This document shows positions 17,135 through 26,350 of a DNA stretch of 64,000 bases, one piece after another. A model generated the notes under the pieces. That model saw nothing but the letters and a program-made list of their open reading frames with translations, ran no database searches and was not told the origin of the DNA. This DNA is from Pseudomonadota bacterium (GTDB taxonomy: Bacteria; Pseudomonadota; Alphaproteobacteria; Rhizobiales; Xanthobacteraceae): assembly GCA_023404675.1 (NCBI GenBank), contig JAEYAW010000031.1, positions 186,001-250,000 on the forward strand. The letters run 5' to 3'. Every line of letters starts with the position of its first letter. Position 1 is the stretch's first letter. The position numbers were made by a program, and so were the translations under genes.

Positions 17135-17908
17135 CTACTTCCCCGGCCAGATCGGCTTGCGCTTCTCGTTGAACGAGGCCAGGCCCTCGCGCGCGTCTTC
17201 CGTCATCGCGGTGAGCGCGATCTGGCTCTCGGTGAAGGCGATGCTTTGGTCGAAGGTCATCGAAGCCACCGCGCGCAACGCATACTTGCCGCGACGGATC
17301 GCGGAGGGCGACTTGTCGGCGATGCGGCCCACCAGCCACTCCACCTTGGCGTCAAGCTCGGCGGCCGGCACGACGTGATTGAGCAGCCCGCCCTCCTTCG
17401 CCTCGGCCGCGCCGAACGGTTCGCCGGACAGGGCCCATTCGTTGACGAGGCGTCGCGGCGCGACGTCCAGCAAGAGGCTCATCACCTGCATCGGGAACAG
17501 GCCGATCTTCACCTCGGGCAGGCCAAAGATCGCGCTGTCGGCCGCCACCGCCATGTCCACCATCGACAGCAAACCCATGCCGCCCGCCATGCACACGCCG
17601 TTGACGCGCGCGATCGCCGGCTTGGTCGCGGCCTGCGCCATACGCAGCATGTCGGCGTAGTCCACATTCGGCTTGGCGAAATCGAAGGTGAAGGATTTGC
17701 CCGGCTGCAAGTCCGCGCCCGCGCAGAACGCCTTGTCGCCCGCGCCAGTGAGCACGATCACGCGCGTGTCGGGATCATCATGCGCCGCACGATAGCCCTC
17801 GACGATGCCGGTGATGGTCTCCGCATTCAGCGCGTTGCGCTTCTCGGGCCGGTTGATCGTGATCCAGAACGCCGCGCCGCGCTTCTCGTAAACAACCGGC
17901 CCGCTCAT
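17135..17908 (-). CDS. Enoyl-CoA hydratase/isomerase family protein
   Basis: The 257-aa crotonase-fold enzyme has ITINRPEKRNALNAE at the N-terminus. FCAGADLQPG and GVCMAGGMGLLSMVDMAVA supply the oxyanion hole, and FGLPEVKIGLFP supplies the catalytic glutamate region. Its start overlaps the carboxylase alpha stop by four bases, so the two are translationally coupled. In the Liu and Atu pathways an enzyme of this family hydrates the glutaconyl-CoA made by the carboxylase, which is the most likely role here. Which substrate depends on the carboxylase. Confidence 0.88.
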   Translation of the reverse strand: MSGPVVYEKRGAAFWITINRPEKRNALNAETITGIVEGYRAAHDDPDTRVIVLTGAGDKAFCAGADLQPGKSFTFDFAKPNVDYADMLRMAQAATKPAIARVNGVCMAGGMGLLSMVDMAVAADSAIFGLPEVKIGLFPMQVMSLLLDVAPRRLVNEWALSGEPFGAAEAKEGGLLNHVVPAAELDAKVEWLVGRIADKSPSAIRRGKYALRAVASMTFDQSIAFTESQIALTAMTEDAREGLASFNEKRKPIWPGK

Positions 17909-19908
17909 TGCGCGGCCTCCGCACGCGCCACCTCGATCTGCGCCACGATAAATCCTGTCGTCACCTGCTCGCCCTCCGTCACATCGACCGCGCTCACCAT
18001 ACCGGCAACGGGGGCGACATGCACATGCTCCATCTTCATGGCCTCCAGCGTCACCATCGGCTGCCCCGCACTCACGCTGTCGCCCGGTTTCACCAGCACG
18101 GCGACGACACGGCCGTTCATCGCCGCGCGCAGCCGTCCATCGCCGCCGCTGGCCGCCGCCGTCTGCGGCGGCGCGTAGGTGAGATCGCTCACCGCAACCA
18201 CGTTCCCGTCGAACAGGACGTCGAGCGCCGTGCCCTCGCGGGTGTAGCGCGCGCTCTGCACGCGCCCGTCATGGCGGAAGCGGATACGATCCGCGCCGAG
18301 ATCGTCGATGGTCACGCTGTGCTCGCGCGCCTCTGCCGAAATGGCGTAGCTGCCGTCGCGGCAGCGATGGATTTCCACATCCTGCGTTTCGCCGCTCACC
18401 GACAGCCGCATCAGCACCGGAAAGGCTGGCGCGAGCGCACGGCCCGCGCGCCAGCGTCCCGGCCCCGCGCCGGTCGCAAACAGCAACAGCGCCGCGAGCG
18501 CGGACGGCGGCAGCCCCGCGGACGGCGGCGGCGCCAGCAGTTCCTCCCGATGCTGGGCGATAAAGGCCGTGGTTGCCGCGCCTTGCGCGAACACCGGATG
18601 GCGCAGGCACCCCGCCAGAAACGCCTGATTGGTGGTGACGCCGAACGCCACCAGATGCTCCAGCCCGTGGATCAGTTTCGCCCTCGCCTCCTCGCGCGTC
18701 GCGCCATGGGCGATCAGCTTGGCGATCATCGAGTCATAAAACGGCGGAATCTCAACCCCATCGGCCAGCGCGTCCTCCGCGCGCAGCGACAGCGGCACCT
18801 CCCAGCGCGAGACCCGGCCGGACTGCGGCATGAACTCCTGCGCGGCATCTTCCGCGCACAGCCGCACCTCGATGGCGTGCCCCGAGAACCTCACATCCTC
18901 CTGCGCCAGCGGCAACGCCTCGCCGCGCGCGACGCGCAGTTGCAATTCGACGAGATCGAGCCCGGTGATCATCTCCGTCACCGGATGCTCCACCTGCAGG
19001 CGCGTGTTCATCTCCATGAAATAGAAATTGCCCTCACGGTCGAGCAGGAATTCCAGCGTGCCTGCGCCCTCATAGCCGATGGCTTTGACGGCCTTCACCG
19101 CCACCTCGCCCATCCGCGCGCGAAGCTGCGGCGAGACGGCGGGCGACGGCGCCTCCTCGATCACCTTCTGATGCCGCCGCTGCACCGAGCAGTCGCGCTC
19201 GCCGAGATGAATGGTATTGCCGTGGCGATCGCCGAACACCTGAATCTCGATATGGCGCGGCTCCACGATGGCGCGTTCGAGGATCACGGTCGGATCGCCG
19301 AACGCGCCCTGCGCCTCCGAGCGCGCGCTGCGCAGCAGGTCCGGGAATGCCGACGCATCCGGCACCAGACGCATGCCGCGCCCGCCGCCGCCCGCCGTGG
19401 CCTTGATCATCACCGGAAAGCCGATCTGCTTCGCGGCCTCCGTCAGCGCCGCCTCGCTCTGGTCACCCTGATAGCCCGGCACGCAAGGCACGCCGGCCGC
19501 CTGCATGATCGCCTTCGCGCCCGCCTTGTCGCCCATCGCGCGGATCGCTTCGGGAGACGGCCCGATGAACACCAGCCCCGCTTCGCGGCAGGCGCGCGCG
19601 AAGTCCTCGTTCTCGGCGAGGAAGCCGTAGCCCGGATGCACCGCGTCCGCACCGCTCGCCTTCGCGGCGGCGATGATCGCCTCGATCCGCAAGTAGGATT
19701 GCGACGGCAACGCCTCGCCAATCAGCACCGCTTCGTCGGCCTCGCGCACGTGCCGCGCGTTGGCATCGGCGGTCGAATACACCGCGACAACGCCATGACC
19801 GAGACGGCGCGCGGTGCGCATCACCCGCAAAGCGATCTCGCCGCGATTGGCGATGAGAATTTTCCTGAAGGGGGTCATCATCACGTCGCTTGTTTTCGGA
19901 TGGCTCAT
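17905..19908 (-). CDS. Acyl-CoA carboxylase alpha subunit (biotin carboxylase plus biotin carrier)
   Basis: The 667-aa subunit carboxylates its own biotin with ATP and bicarbonate and serves the beta subunit. Domains in order: biotin carboxylase N-domain (FRKILIANRGEIALRVMRTA), ATP-grasp (MIKATAGGGGRGMRLV; EMNTRLQVEHPVTEM), C-domain, a BT linker region, and a biotinyl domain with EAMKMEH, the biotinylated Lys being about residue 625. It overlaps both neighbours by four bases (ATGA), coupling it to the beta subunit and the hydratase. Architecture matches LiuD/AtuF and propionyl-CoA carboxylase alpha; sequence motifs alone do not separate them. Confidence 0.92.
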   Translation of the reverse strand: MSHPKTSDVMMTPFRKILIANRGEIALRVMRTARRLGHGVVAVYSTADANARHVREADEAVLIGEALPSQSYLRIEAIIAAAKASGADAVHPGYGFLAENEDFARACREAGLVFIGPSPEAIRAMGDKAGAKAIMQAAGVPCVPGYQGDQSEAALTEAAKQIGFPVMIKATAGGGGRGMRLVPDASAFPDLLRSARSEAQGAFGDPTVILERAIVEPRHIEIQVFGDRHGNTIHLGERDCSVQRRHQKVIEEAPSPAVSPQLRARMGEVAVKAVKAIGYEGAGTLEFLLDREGNFYFMEMNTRLQVEHPVTEMITGLDLVELQLRVARGEALPLAQEDVRFSGHAIEVRLCAEDAAQEFMPQSGRVSRWEVPLSLRAEDALADGVEIPPFYDSMIAKLIAHGATREEARAKLIHGLEHLVAFGVTTNQAFLAGCLRHPVFAQGAATTAFIAQHREELLAPPPSAGLPPSALAALLLFATGAGPGRWRAGRALAPAFPVLMRLSVSGETQDVEIHRCRDGSYAISAEAREHSVTIDDLGADRIRFRHDGRVQSARYTREGTALDVLFDGNVVAVSDLTYAPPQTAAASGGDGRLRAAMNGRVVAVLVKPGDSVSAGQPMVTLEAMKMEHVHVAPVAGMVSAVDVTEGEQVTTGFIVAQIEVARAEAAQ

Positions 19909-21521
19909 GGCCGCGCCACCGAGAACTGCATGCGTTGCGGCACGCGCGCTTCGGACTCGCGGCAGATCGCCAGCACCTGCGCCAGTACGGCGCGCGTATC
20001 GCGCGGATCGATCACGCCGTCGTCGAGCACGCGGGCGGATGTCGAGAACACGTCCATCTGGTCGTCGAACACTTTTGTGATCTGCGCCTTCATCGCATTG
20101 AGCGTCTCGCGCTCCACCGGCTTGCCTTTGCGCGCCGCCGCCGCCTCAGTGACGATGGCCATGGTCTCGGCGGCCTGCTCGCCGCCCATCACCGCCGTCC
20201 TGGCGTTCGGCCAGGAGAAGCAGAAGCGAGGATGGAAGCCGCGCCCGCACATGCCGTAATTGCCGGCTCCGAACGAGGCCCCGCAATACAGCGTGATCTG
20301 CGGCACGGTCGCGCTCGTCACCGCCTGGATCATCTTCGATCCGTGCTTGATCATGCCCGCTTCCTCATAGGCGCGGCCGACCATGTAGCCGGTGGTGTTG
20401 TTCATGTAGAGGATCGGCGTGCGCGACTGGCAGCACGCCTGAATGAAGTGCGTCGCCTTGTTCGCGCCGCTGGGATCGAGCGGCCCGTTGTTGGTGATGA
20501 TGCCGAGCGGGTGGCCCTCGATGGTGGCGTGGCCGCACACCGTCGCCGGCCCGTAGTTCGGCGAGAACTCGACGAAGTCGGAACCGTCCACGAAGCGCGC
20601 GATGGCCTGCCGCATGTCCACCGGCCGCTTGTGGTCCATCGGCATGATGCCGAGCAGGTCCTCCGCATCGTAGCGCGGCGGCTTGAACGTGTTGCCCTCC
20701 GGCTGTGCGCGATCCCAGTTCAGCTTGGCCATGATGTCGCGTGCGATGCGAAGCGCGTCGCGGTCGTCCTCCGCCATGTAGTCGCCAAGGCCGGAGATCG
20801 TGGTGTGCATCTGCGCGCCGCCGAGTTCCTCCTCGGTCGCGATCTCGCCGGTCGCAGCTTTCAGGAGCGGCGGCCCGGCAAGGAATGCGCGGGTGCGGCC
20901 GCGCACCATCACGATGTAATCGGACAGTCCGGTCTGATACGCGCCGCCCGCCGTGGAGGAGCCGTGCGTCACCGTCACCACCGGCAGCCCCGCCGCCGAC
21001 AGCCGCGCGAGGTTGCGGAAGATGTTGCCGCCGCGCACGAAATCCTCGACGCGGTAGCGCATCAGGTTGGCGCCCGCACTCTCCACCAGTTGCACGTAGG
21101 GCAGCCGGTTCTCCAGCGCCAGCTCCTGAATCCTCAACTGCTTGTCGAGACCCATCGGCTGCAACGCCCCCGCGTCGATGCCGGAGTCGCTCGCGCTCAC
21201 CATGCAACGGGCGCCGGAGACGAAGCCGATCCCGGCGACGATGCCGCAGCCGGGAATGCTCTTCTCCGCGTCCGGCACGTCGAACATGTAGCCGGCGAGC
21301 GTGGAGAGTTCGAGGAACGGCGTGTCGGGATCGAGCAGCAGCGCCACTCGCTCGCGCGGCAGCAACTGCCCGCGCTGGTGGAAGCGCTCCTTCGCCGCCG
21401 ACGAGGCGCGACGCGCCCGTTCCTCAAGGCCGCGCATGCGTTCGATCAGGGCCAGCATGCCGTCGCGGTTCGCCTGAAACGCCGCGCCCGACGGCGCGAC
21501 GGTATTCTCTATGACTGCCAT
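19905..21521 (-). CDS. Acyl-CoA carboxylase beta subunit, geranyl-CoA carboxylase (AtuC)-like
   Basis: The 538-aa carboxyltransferase moves CO2 from biotin to an acyl-CoA. The CoA and biotin oxyanion regions appear as GSSTAGGAYQTGLSDYIVMV and GASFGAGNYGMCGRGF. The 3-methylcrotonyl-CoA carboxylases I recall have a longer segment with paired bulky aromatics before the NQANMSA-like helix. Here the stretch is FVRGGNIFRNLARLSAAGLP, shorter and closer to AtuC. Together with the absence of HMG-CoA lyase and isovaleryl-CoA dehydrogenase neighbours, this favours a longer, isoprenoid-like substrate. The carboxylase call is firm, the substrate tentative. Confidence 0.85.
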   Translation of the reverse strand: MAVIENTVAPSGAAFQANRDGMLALIERMRGLEERARRASSAAKERFHQRGQLLPRERVALLLDPDTPFLELSTLAGYMFDVPDAEKSIPGCGIVAGIGFVSGARCMVSASDSGIDAGALQPMGLDKQLRIQELALENRLPYVQLVESAGANLMRYRVEDFVRGGNIFRNLARLSAAGLPVVTVTHGSSTAGGAYQTGLSDYIVMVRGRTRAFLAGPPLLKAATGEIATEEELGGAQMHTTISGLGDYMAEDDRDALRIARDIMAKLNWDRAQPEGNTFKPPRYDAEDLLGIMPMDHKRPVDMRQAIARFVDGSDFVEFSPNYGPATVCGHATIEGHPLGIITNNGPLDPSGANKATHFIQACCQSRTPILYMNNTTGYMVGRAYEEAGMIKHGSKMIQAVTSATVPQITLYCGASFGAGNYGMCGRGFHPRFCFSWPNARTAVMGGEQAAETMAIVTEAAAARKGKPVERETLNAMKAQITKVFDDQMDVFSTSARVLDDGVIDPRDTRAVLAQVLAICRESEARVPQRMQFSVARP

Positions 21522-21559
21522 GGGTTCTTGTTTCTTTTCCTTACGATGACTCTCACGTC

Positions 21560-21604
21560 GTCATTCCGGAGCGCGAGCGTATTCGCGAACGAGCCCCGAA
21601 TGAC
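21560..21604. repeat. REP-like imperfect hairpin
   Basis: GTCATTCCGG and CCCCGAATGAC form an imperfect stem around an inner GCGCGAGCG/CGCGAACG stem, between the second acyl-CoA ligase and the carboxylase beta gene. Its form matches dispersed palindromes common in Bradyrhizobiaceae-like genomes. It could weaken read-through between the two genes. Confidence 0.5.
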
Positions 21605-21627
21605 AACTGCCGCGATCTCCAAACCCC

Positions 21628-23259
21628 TCACGCGCCCGCCTTCATGAAGTGATCGCCGTAGGCCTGCCGCAGCTCCACCTTGCGCAGCTTGCCCGTCGCG
21701 GTCATCGGGATCGCCGGAAGGATTATCGCCGCCTTAGGAATCTGGAAGCCGCCCAGCGTCTTGCGGCAATGAGCGACGATCTCCTCCTCGCTGGCCTGCG
21801 CGCCGGGCTTGAGCGTGACGAAGGCGGCAACCGCCTCGCCCCATTGCGGATGCGGCAGGCCGACCACCGCCGCGCTCATCACCGCCGGATACGCCAGCAC
21901 CGTCTCCTCGATCTTGATGGACGCCACGTTCTCGCCGCCCGACTTGATCATATCCTTCTTGCGGTCGAGGAACAGCACCTCGCCATGCTCGTCGATCAAC
22001 GCCAGGTCGCCGGTGTGATGCCAGCCGAACCGGCGCGCCTCCTCGGTCGCCGCCGGATCCTTGTAGTAGCCCAGCATCACGTTGGGCCCGCGATGCACCA
22101 GTTCGCCCGCCTGCCCCGGCGGCAGCAGGTTGCCCTCCTCATCCATGATCGCGGTCTCGTTCACGATCATGGACTCGCCCCAATAATTGCCGAAGCGCGC
22201 GAGCTGCCGGTCCGGCTGCGACATCGTGGTCGCCGGATACATCTCGGTCTGCCCGCTCGGCAGCACGAAGTCCCGACACAGCTCGGCGATGCAGCGCTTC
22301 ATCAGCGGCTCGGACATCGGCGCCATGGTGTAGATGCAGGTTTTCAGACTGGAGAAATCGAACTCGCCGCGCCGCGGATGATCGAGGATCATCTGGTACA
22401 TCATCGGCAGGCCGACGAAATTCGTCAGCTTCTCGCGGTCGATCGCCTCCATGCAGGCGACCGGATCGAAGCCGCGCATGATCGCCATCTTACCGCCGAC
22501 CGACAGGAAGCTCAGCAGCAGCACATGGGCGGCACAATGAAACAATGGAAACTGACCGGAGATTCCGGATTCGCGCCCGAGCCGCATCTCGACGGCATTG
22601 CTCATCGACGCCATCACCACCGCGAGATGGCCATGCATCGCCCCCTTGGGCCGCGAGGTTGTGCCGGAGGTGTAGATGATCATCGCCAGATCGCGGTCGC
22701 CGAACTCGACCTCCGGCTCGATATCGGACTGGCCCACGATCACATCGTCGAACACCGGCAGGCCGGTCGTCTTCGCCGTACCCGCGAGATCGACCGCGAC
22801 CAGCGCGATGCCGCGCTGCTCCAGCGCCGCGCGGCGATCCGCCTGCGCATACAGATTGTCGTCGATCACCGCGACCCGTACTTCGGCGTGATCGAGGATG
22901 TAGCCCATGTCCTGCGGCGCCAGCATGGTGTTGACCGGCACCCAGACGAGGCCTGCGCGATGGATACCGAACAAGGCTTTCACGAACTCGATGGAGTTGT
23001 TGCTGATCGTGGAAATCTTCTCGCCCGGCTTCAGTCCGCGCGAGATCAGATAGTTGGCGAAGCGGTTGGCGTCGCGGTCAAGCTCGGTGAAGGTGACGCG
23101 GCGCGGCCCGTCGGTGAGCGCGATCCGTTCCGGAAAGCGCTTCGCCGCGCGGCGCAGGATATCGCCGATCGCGACCCGCGCGATCCGGCCGGGGCCGGGC
23201 ACCCCGCCGGTCGCACTGAGGTCCGCCGCCTGCGTCAGTCCTGTCACTGGGGCATTCAT
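21628..23259 (-). CDS. Acyl-CoA synthetase (ANL superfamily), medium/long-chain type
   Basis: The 543-aa AMP-forming ligase activates a carboxylic acid to its CoA thioester. The P-loop is IIYTSGTTSRPKGAM. The A5 region (PSGQTEMYP) is less canonical, A7/A8 are GWHHTGDLALIDEHG with RKKDMIKSGGENV, and the A10 lysine is in PMTATGKLRK. GGAGG lies eight bases before the ATG. It is upstream of the carboxylase genes in the same direction, with a 106-base gap holding a REP-like hairpin. An AtuH-like role, activating the acid fed to the carboxylase route, is plausible. Confidence 0.9.
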   Translation of the reverse strand: MNAPVTGLTQAADLSATGGVPGPGRIARVAIGDILRRAAKRFPERIALTDGPRRVTFTELDRDANRFANYLISRGLKPGEKISTISNNSIEFVKALFGIHRAGLVWVPVNTMLAPQDMGYILDHAEVRVAVIDDNLYAQADRRAALEQRGIALVAVDLAGTAKTTGLPVFDDVIVGQSDIEPEVEFGDRDLAMIIYTSGTTSRPKGAMHGHLAVVMASMSNAVEMRLGRESGISGQFPLFHCAAHVLLLSFLSVGGKMAIMRGFDPVACMEAIDREKLTNFVGLPMMYQMILDHPRRGEFDFSSLKTCIYTMAPMSEPLMKRCIAELCRDFVLPSGQTEMYPATTMSQPDRQLARFGNYWGESMIVNETAIMDEEGNLLPPGQAGELVHRGPNVMLGYYKDPAATEEARRFGWHHTGDLALIDEHGEVLFLDRKKDMIKSGGENVASIKIEETVLAYPAVMSAAVVGLPHPQWGEAVAAFVTLKPGAQASEEEIVAHCRKTLGGFQIPKAAIILPAIPMTATGKLRKVELRQAYGDHFMKAGA

Positions 23260-23350
23260 CGGTCATTCCTCCCTCGAATGGCTGGCGCTTCCCGCGCCTT
23301 GCGCCGTGAATTTTTTGCCGTGAACCTTCCGGTTTCATCATCCTCTCCGC

Positions 23351-23390
23351 CATCGTCCCGAGGCGTGGGCGACGCGAACCTCGAAGGATG
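23351..23390. repeat. REP-like imperfect hairpin between acyl-CoA ligase and BKACE genes
   Basis: CATCGTCCCGAGG and CCTCGAAGGATG form imperfect arms around a GC-rich loop. It belongs to the general type of dispersed hairpins seen elsewhere in the window. The surrounding 232-base gap has no other feature that I can support. Confidence 0.5.
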
Positions 23391-23491
23391 AACGGCCCGA
23401 TGAACCGATCTCCCGCCATCGCGAACCGTCTCCAAGGCCCGCGCGCTCCGTCTCCCCGCTTGCGGAAGAGGGAGGCTGTGGCGACTTTCCG

Positions 23492-24382
23492 TCAACCTGC
23501 AACGGCCTCGCCCACCTCCTGCTGCGCGATACGATAGATCTCCCTCGCCTCGGCGGGCGAGGCGATCTCGCGTCCGGCCTCCCGCGCGTAACGCGCCATG
23601 GTGTCGATCAGCTGGCCGTTGGAGGTCACCTTCGCGCCGTCCGGCTGATAAAACGTATCCTCAAGGCCGGTGCGCAGATGCCCGCCGAGCTCGGCGCAGC
23701 GCCGGTGCAACGGCCAGATCTCGGCGCGACCGATGGCCGTCACCTGCCAGTTCGCTTCAGGAAGTTTCAGCTTGATCAGGATCGGCAGCAGTTCGGGGGC
23801 GGCGGGCATGCCCGACGCGACGCCCATCACGAAGTTGTATTGCGGGATGCCCGCATACATGCCGGTCTGCTTGTACATGCCGACGCAGCGCACGATGCCG
23901 ACATCGAAGCATTCGAATTCGGGAATCGTATCCGCGTCCTTCATCGCGTCGAGAAAGTCCTGCACCTTCTCCACCGCATTGTCGAACATCATCGGCGGCC
24001 AGGCCCAGGTGTTGTCGGCCTTCACCTTGAGATAATTCAGCGAGCCCGCGTTGCAGGCCGCCATCTCCGGCTTCGTTGCGCGCACGCAGGCGAGCGGTCC
24101 CTTGTAGTCGGGGCCGGACTGCCCGGTGGTGTGGTTGATGATGACGCCGGGGCACGCCTCGCGGATCGCCTGCTGGATCTCCTTCGAGACCGCGATGTCC
24201 CACGACGGCAGGTGGCCCTTGTTCGGTGCCTGCTGGCGCAGGTGGATATGCATCACGCTCGCGCCCGCGTCGTAGGCGGCCTTCGCCTCCTTCGCCATTT
24301 CCTCCGGCGTCACCGGCACATTGTGCTGTTTGGGATCGGTCAGCACGCCGTTCAGCGCGCAGGTGATGACAACCTTGCTCAT
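23492..24382 (-). CDS. BKACE family enzyme (3-keto-5-aminohexanoate cleavage protein)
   Basis: The 296-aa TIM-barrel enzyme needs zinc and cleaves a beta-keto acid with acetyl-CoA, giving acetoacetate and a new acyl-CoA. The start VVITCALNGVLTD, the metal motif VMHIHLRQ and FECFDVGIVRCV are family marks, as is GLEDTFYQPDG near the C-terminus. Many members act on acids other than 3-keto-5-aminohexanoate, so the name should not be taken as the substrate. Its start overlaps the stop of the upstream acyl-CoA ligase by four bases, so these two are coupled. Confidence 0.9.
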   Translation of the reverse strand: MSKVVITCALNGVLTDPKQHNVPVTPEEMAKEAKAAYDAGASVMHIHLRQQAPNKGHLPSWDIAVSKEIQQAIREACPGVIINHTTGQSGPDYKGPLACVRATKPEMAACNAGSLNYLKVKADNTWAWPPMMFDNAVEKVQDFLDAMKDADTIPEFECFDVGIVRCVGMYKQTGMYAGIPQYNFVMGVASGMPAAPELLPILIKLKLPEANWQVTAIGRAEIWPLHRRCAELGGHLRTGLEDTFYQPDGAKVTSNGQLIDTMARYAREAGREIASPAEAREIYRIAQQEVGEAVAG

Positions 24383-26244
24383 GCAACCTCGTTGTTTTGT
24401 TTTTTGTATGATGTAGTCGTCTGCTCGACATCAATGGCGAGCGGCAGTTGTCCGAGCGTGCGCGTCAGCGTGGCACGCGCAGCCGCGTCGCCGTCCACCA
24501 CGACCCGGATGACGAGCCCGCGGGCGGGATCGGTCACGGCGCTCACCTCATGCACCGCGACGCCGGAGACCGTGGCCGCGAGCTGGCGCACGGCCTGCTC
24601 GGCCGCGAGTTCGCGCAGGCGCGGCTTGAAGATCTTGCCGACCGGCGTCAGCGGAATCTCGGCGATGACATGAATGGCCTTCGGCCGCGCCGGCGCTTCT
24701 GCGACGTTTTCCGTCATGAACGCCGCCAGCGCGTCGGCGTCCAGCGGCGTGCCCGGCGCGGCCGCGACGAACAACATCGGCACCTCTCCCGCGTAAGGAT
24801 CAGGCAGGCCCACCGCCGCCGCCAGCGAGACGCCGGGGAAGCGCAGCGCCACATCCTCGATCATCGCCGGATCGATGTTGTGACCGCCGCGAATGATGAG
24901 ATCCTTGATGCGGCCGGTGACCAGCACCTGCCCGCTGTCCTCGATCCTGCAGAGGTCGCCGGTGCGCAGCCAGCCTTCATGGAAGGTGCCTTCGTTCTGC
25001 TTTGCGTCCACGTAGCCTGCGAACACCTGCGGGCCCCGCGCCAGCAACTCGCCCATCGGCGAAGGGCCGTGGTGAATCTTGCCGCCGGCCAGCACCGCGA
25101 CCTCAGCCAGCGCCACCGGCAGGCCGACCGCCGCTCCGTCCGGAGCCTTGTCGAACGGCACCTGCGTGATCGCGCCTGCGAATTCGGTCATGCCGTAGAC
25201 CTGCCGCACCGCGTCGCCTCGGCCCCATGCGTCGAGGAAGCGGCGCTCGATCTCGGGCGGACAGGTGGACGCGCCCGTCACCATGATGCGCAGCCGCGAC
25301 AGATCCGCGCCGTTCACCGGCACGCCCGCCACCGCGCCGAGGCTGGTGGGAACGAGGCCGCCGAACGTGATCTTCCAGCGCTCCAGCAGCCGCCAGAAGT
25401 TCGCCACCACGTCGGGATTGCGCGCGCCGAGCGCGGTCGGGATCACAACCGTCGCCCCGGTGGCCTGCGCAGCCAGCGTGCCGACGAACGCACCGCCGAC
25501 ATGGAACAGTGGCAGCGCCACCATCACGCGGTCGTTCTTCGTGTTGCCGAGCGAGAGCATCGAGCCGATCGACGAGGCCACCATGTTGCGCTGGGTGAGC
25601 TGCACGATCTTGGGATGGCCGGTGGTGCCGCCGGTCGGCAGCATTGCCGCCACGCGATTCGCCTCGCCCGGCGCGGCCGCGCCGATCTTCGTGCGCCAGT
25701 CGGGATCCGGCGTCAGTGTCTCGCCGTCGAAAGCGATGGAGCCATCGAGCGGCAGCACCGCGATCTTCTCCAGCGTCTCGATCTCGTTTTCAAGTCCCGC
25801 GACCTTTTCATACAGTCCGCCGGGCATGCCGGGCGGCGGCGCGAACAGGATTTTCACGCGGGCGGCCCGCAATTGCGCCGCGATCGCCTCGCGGCTGAAC
25901 AGCAGGTTGAGCGGATTGGCAATGCCGACGCCGGTCCCGGCCCATAGCGCGATGATGGTGGCCGCACTCGACGGCACGAGAATCGCGACGGAATCCGTGG
26001 GGCCAATGCCCCGGCGGCGATACCAGTCCATCGCCGCCGCCAGATACCCCATCAACTCGTTGTAGGTCATGGTCGGCGGCGCTTCGTCGCCCGCCGCACG
26101 CAGATACACGATCGCCTCGCCGTCCGGATTAATCGCCGCGCCGCGCGCGAGCAGGTCGATTACCCGCGGATGGTCATCGACGAGCTGTTGCGCCGTCGCA
26201 TTCAGGTTCGCGTGCTCGTCCTGCGAGTAGCTTTTCGGCAGCAT
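24379..26244 (-). CDS. Acyl-CoA synthetase (ANL superfamily), long form
   Basis: The 621-aa ligase is longer than the two others in the window. It has AAMLPTGGTTGHPKIV as P-loop, where the usual TSGTTG is PTGGTTG, a variant known in some acyl-CoA synthetases. It also has VYGMTEFAGAI, EGWLRTGDLCRIEDSG and RIKDLIIRGGHNI, and a lysine in PLTPVGKIFKPRL. About 60 residues follow the A10 motif, more than usual. GGAGG lies five bases before the ATG at 26244; a TTG one codon upstream is less likely. It is coupled to the BKACE gene by a 4-base overlap. Substrate unknown. Confidence 0.9.
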   Translation of the reverse strand: MLPKSYSQDEHANLNATAQQLVDDHPRVIDLLARGAAINPDGEAIVYLRAAGDEAPPTMTYNELMGYLAAAMDWYRRRGIGPTDSVAILVPSSAATIIALWAGTGVGIANPLNLLFSREAIAAQLRAARVKILFAPPPGMPGGLYEKVAGLENEIETLEKIAVLPLDGSIAFDGETLTPDPDWRTKIGAAAPGEANRVAAMLPTGGTTGHPKIVQLTQRNMVASSIGSMLSLGNTKNDRVMVALPLFHVGGAFVGTLAAQATGATVVIPTALGARNPDVVANFWRLLERWKITFGGLVPTSLGAVAGVPVNGADLSRLRIMVTGASTCPPEIERRFLDAWGRGDAVRQVYGMTEFAGAITQVPFDKAPDGAAVGLPVALAEVAVLAGGKIHHGPSPMGELLARGPQVFAGYVDAKQNEGTFHEGWLRTGDLCRIEDSGQVLVTGRIKDLIIRGGHNIDPAMIEDVALRFPGVSLAAAVGLPDPYAGEVPMLFVAAAPGTPLDADALAAFMTENVAEAPARPKAIHVIAEIPLTPVGKIFKPRLRELAAEQAVRQLAATVSGVAVHEVSAVTDPARGLVIRVVVDGDAAARATLTRTLGQLPLAIDVEQTTTSYKKQNNEVA

Positions 26245-26350
26245 CAATTCCTCCCTGTTTCATCATGATGAAAGAGAGGCCGGGCCGCTTCTTGCGTCGA
26301 CTGGCTGGCGTCGCCTTTGCCTTCGGCCGAGATTTCAGACGCGAGGCGTC

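Noticed and set aside
19905..21521. Reading of the carboxylase cluster as the leucine (Liu) pathway
   Set aside because: No HMG-CoA lyase and no clear isovaleryl-CoA dehydrogenase orthologue accompany it, and the beta subunit lacks the segment I associate with methylcrotonyl-CoA carboxylase. Kept only as an alternative.
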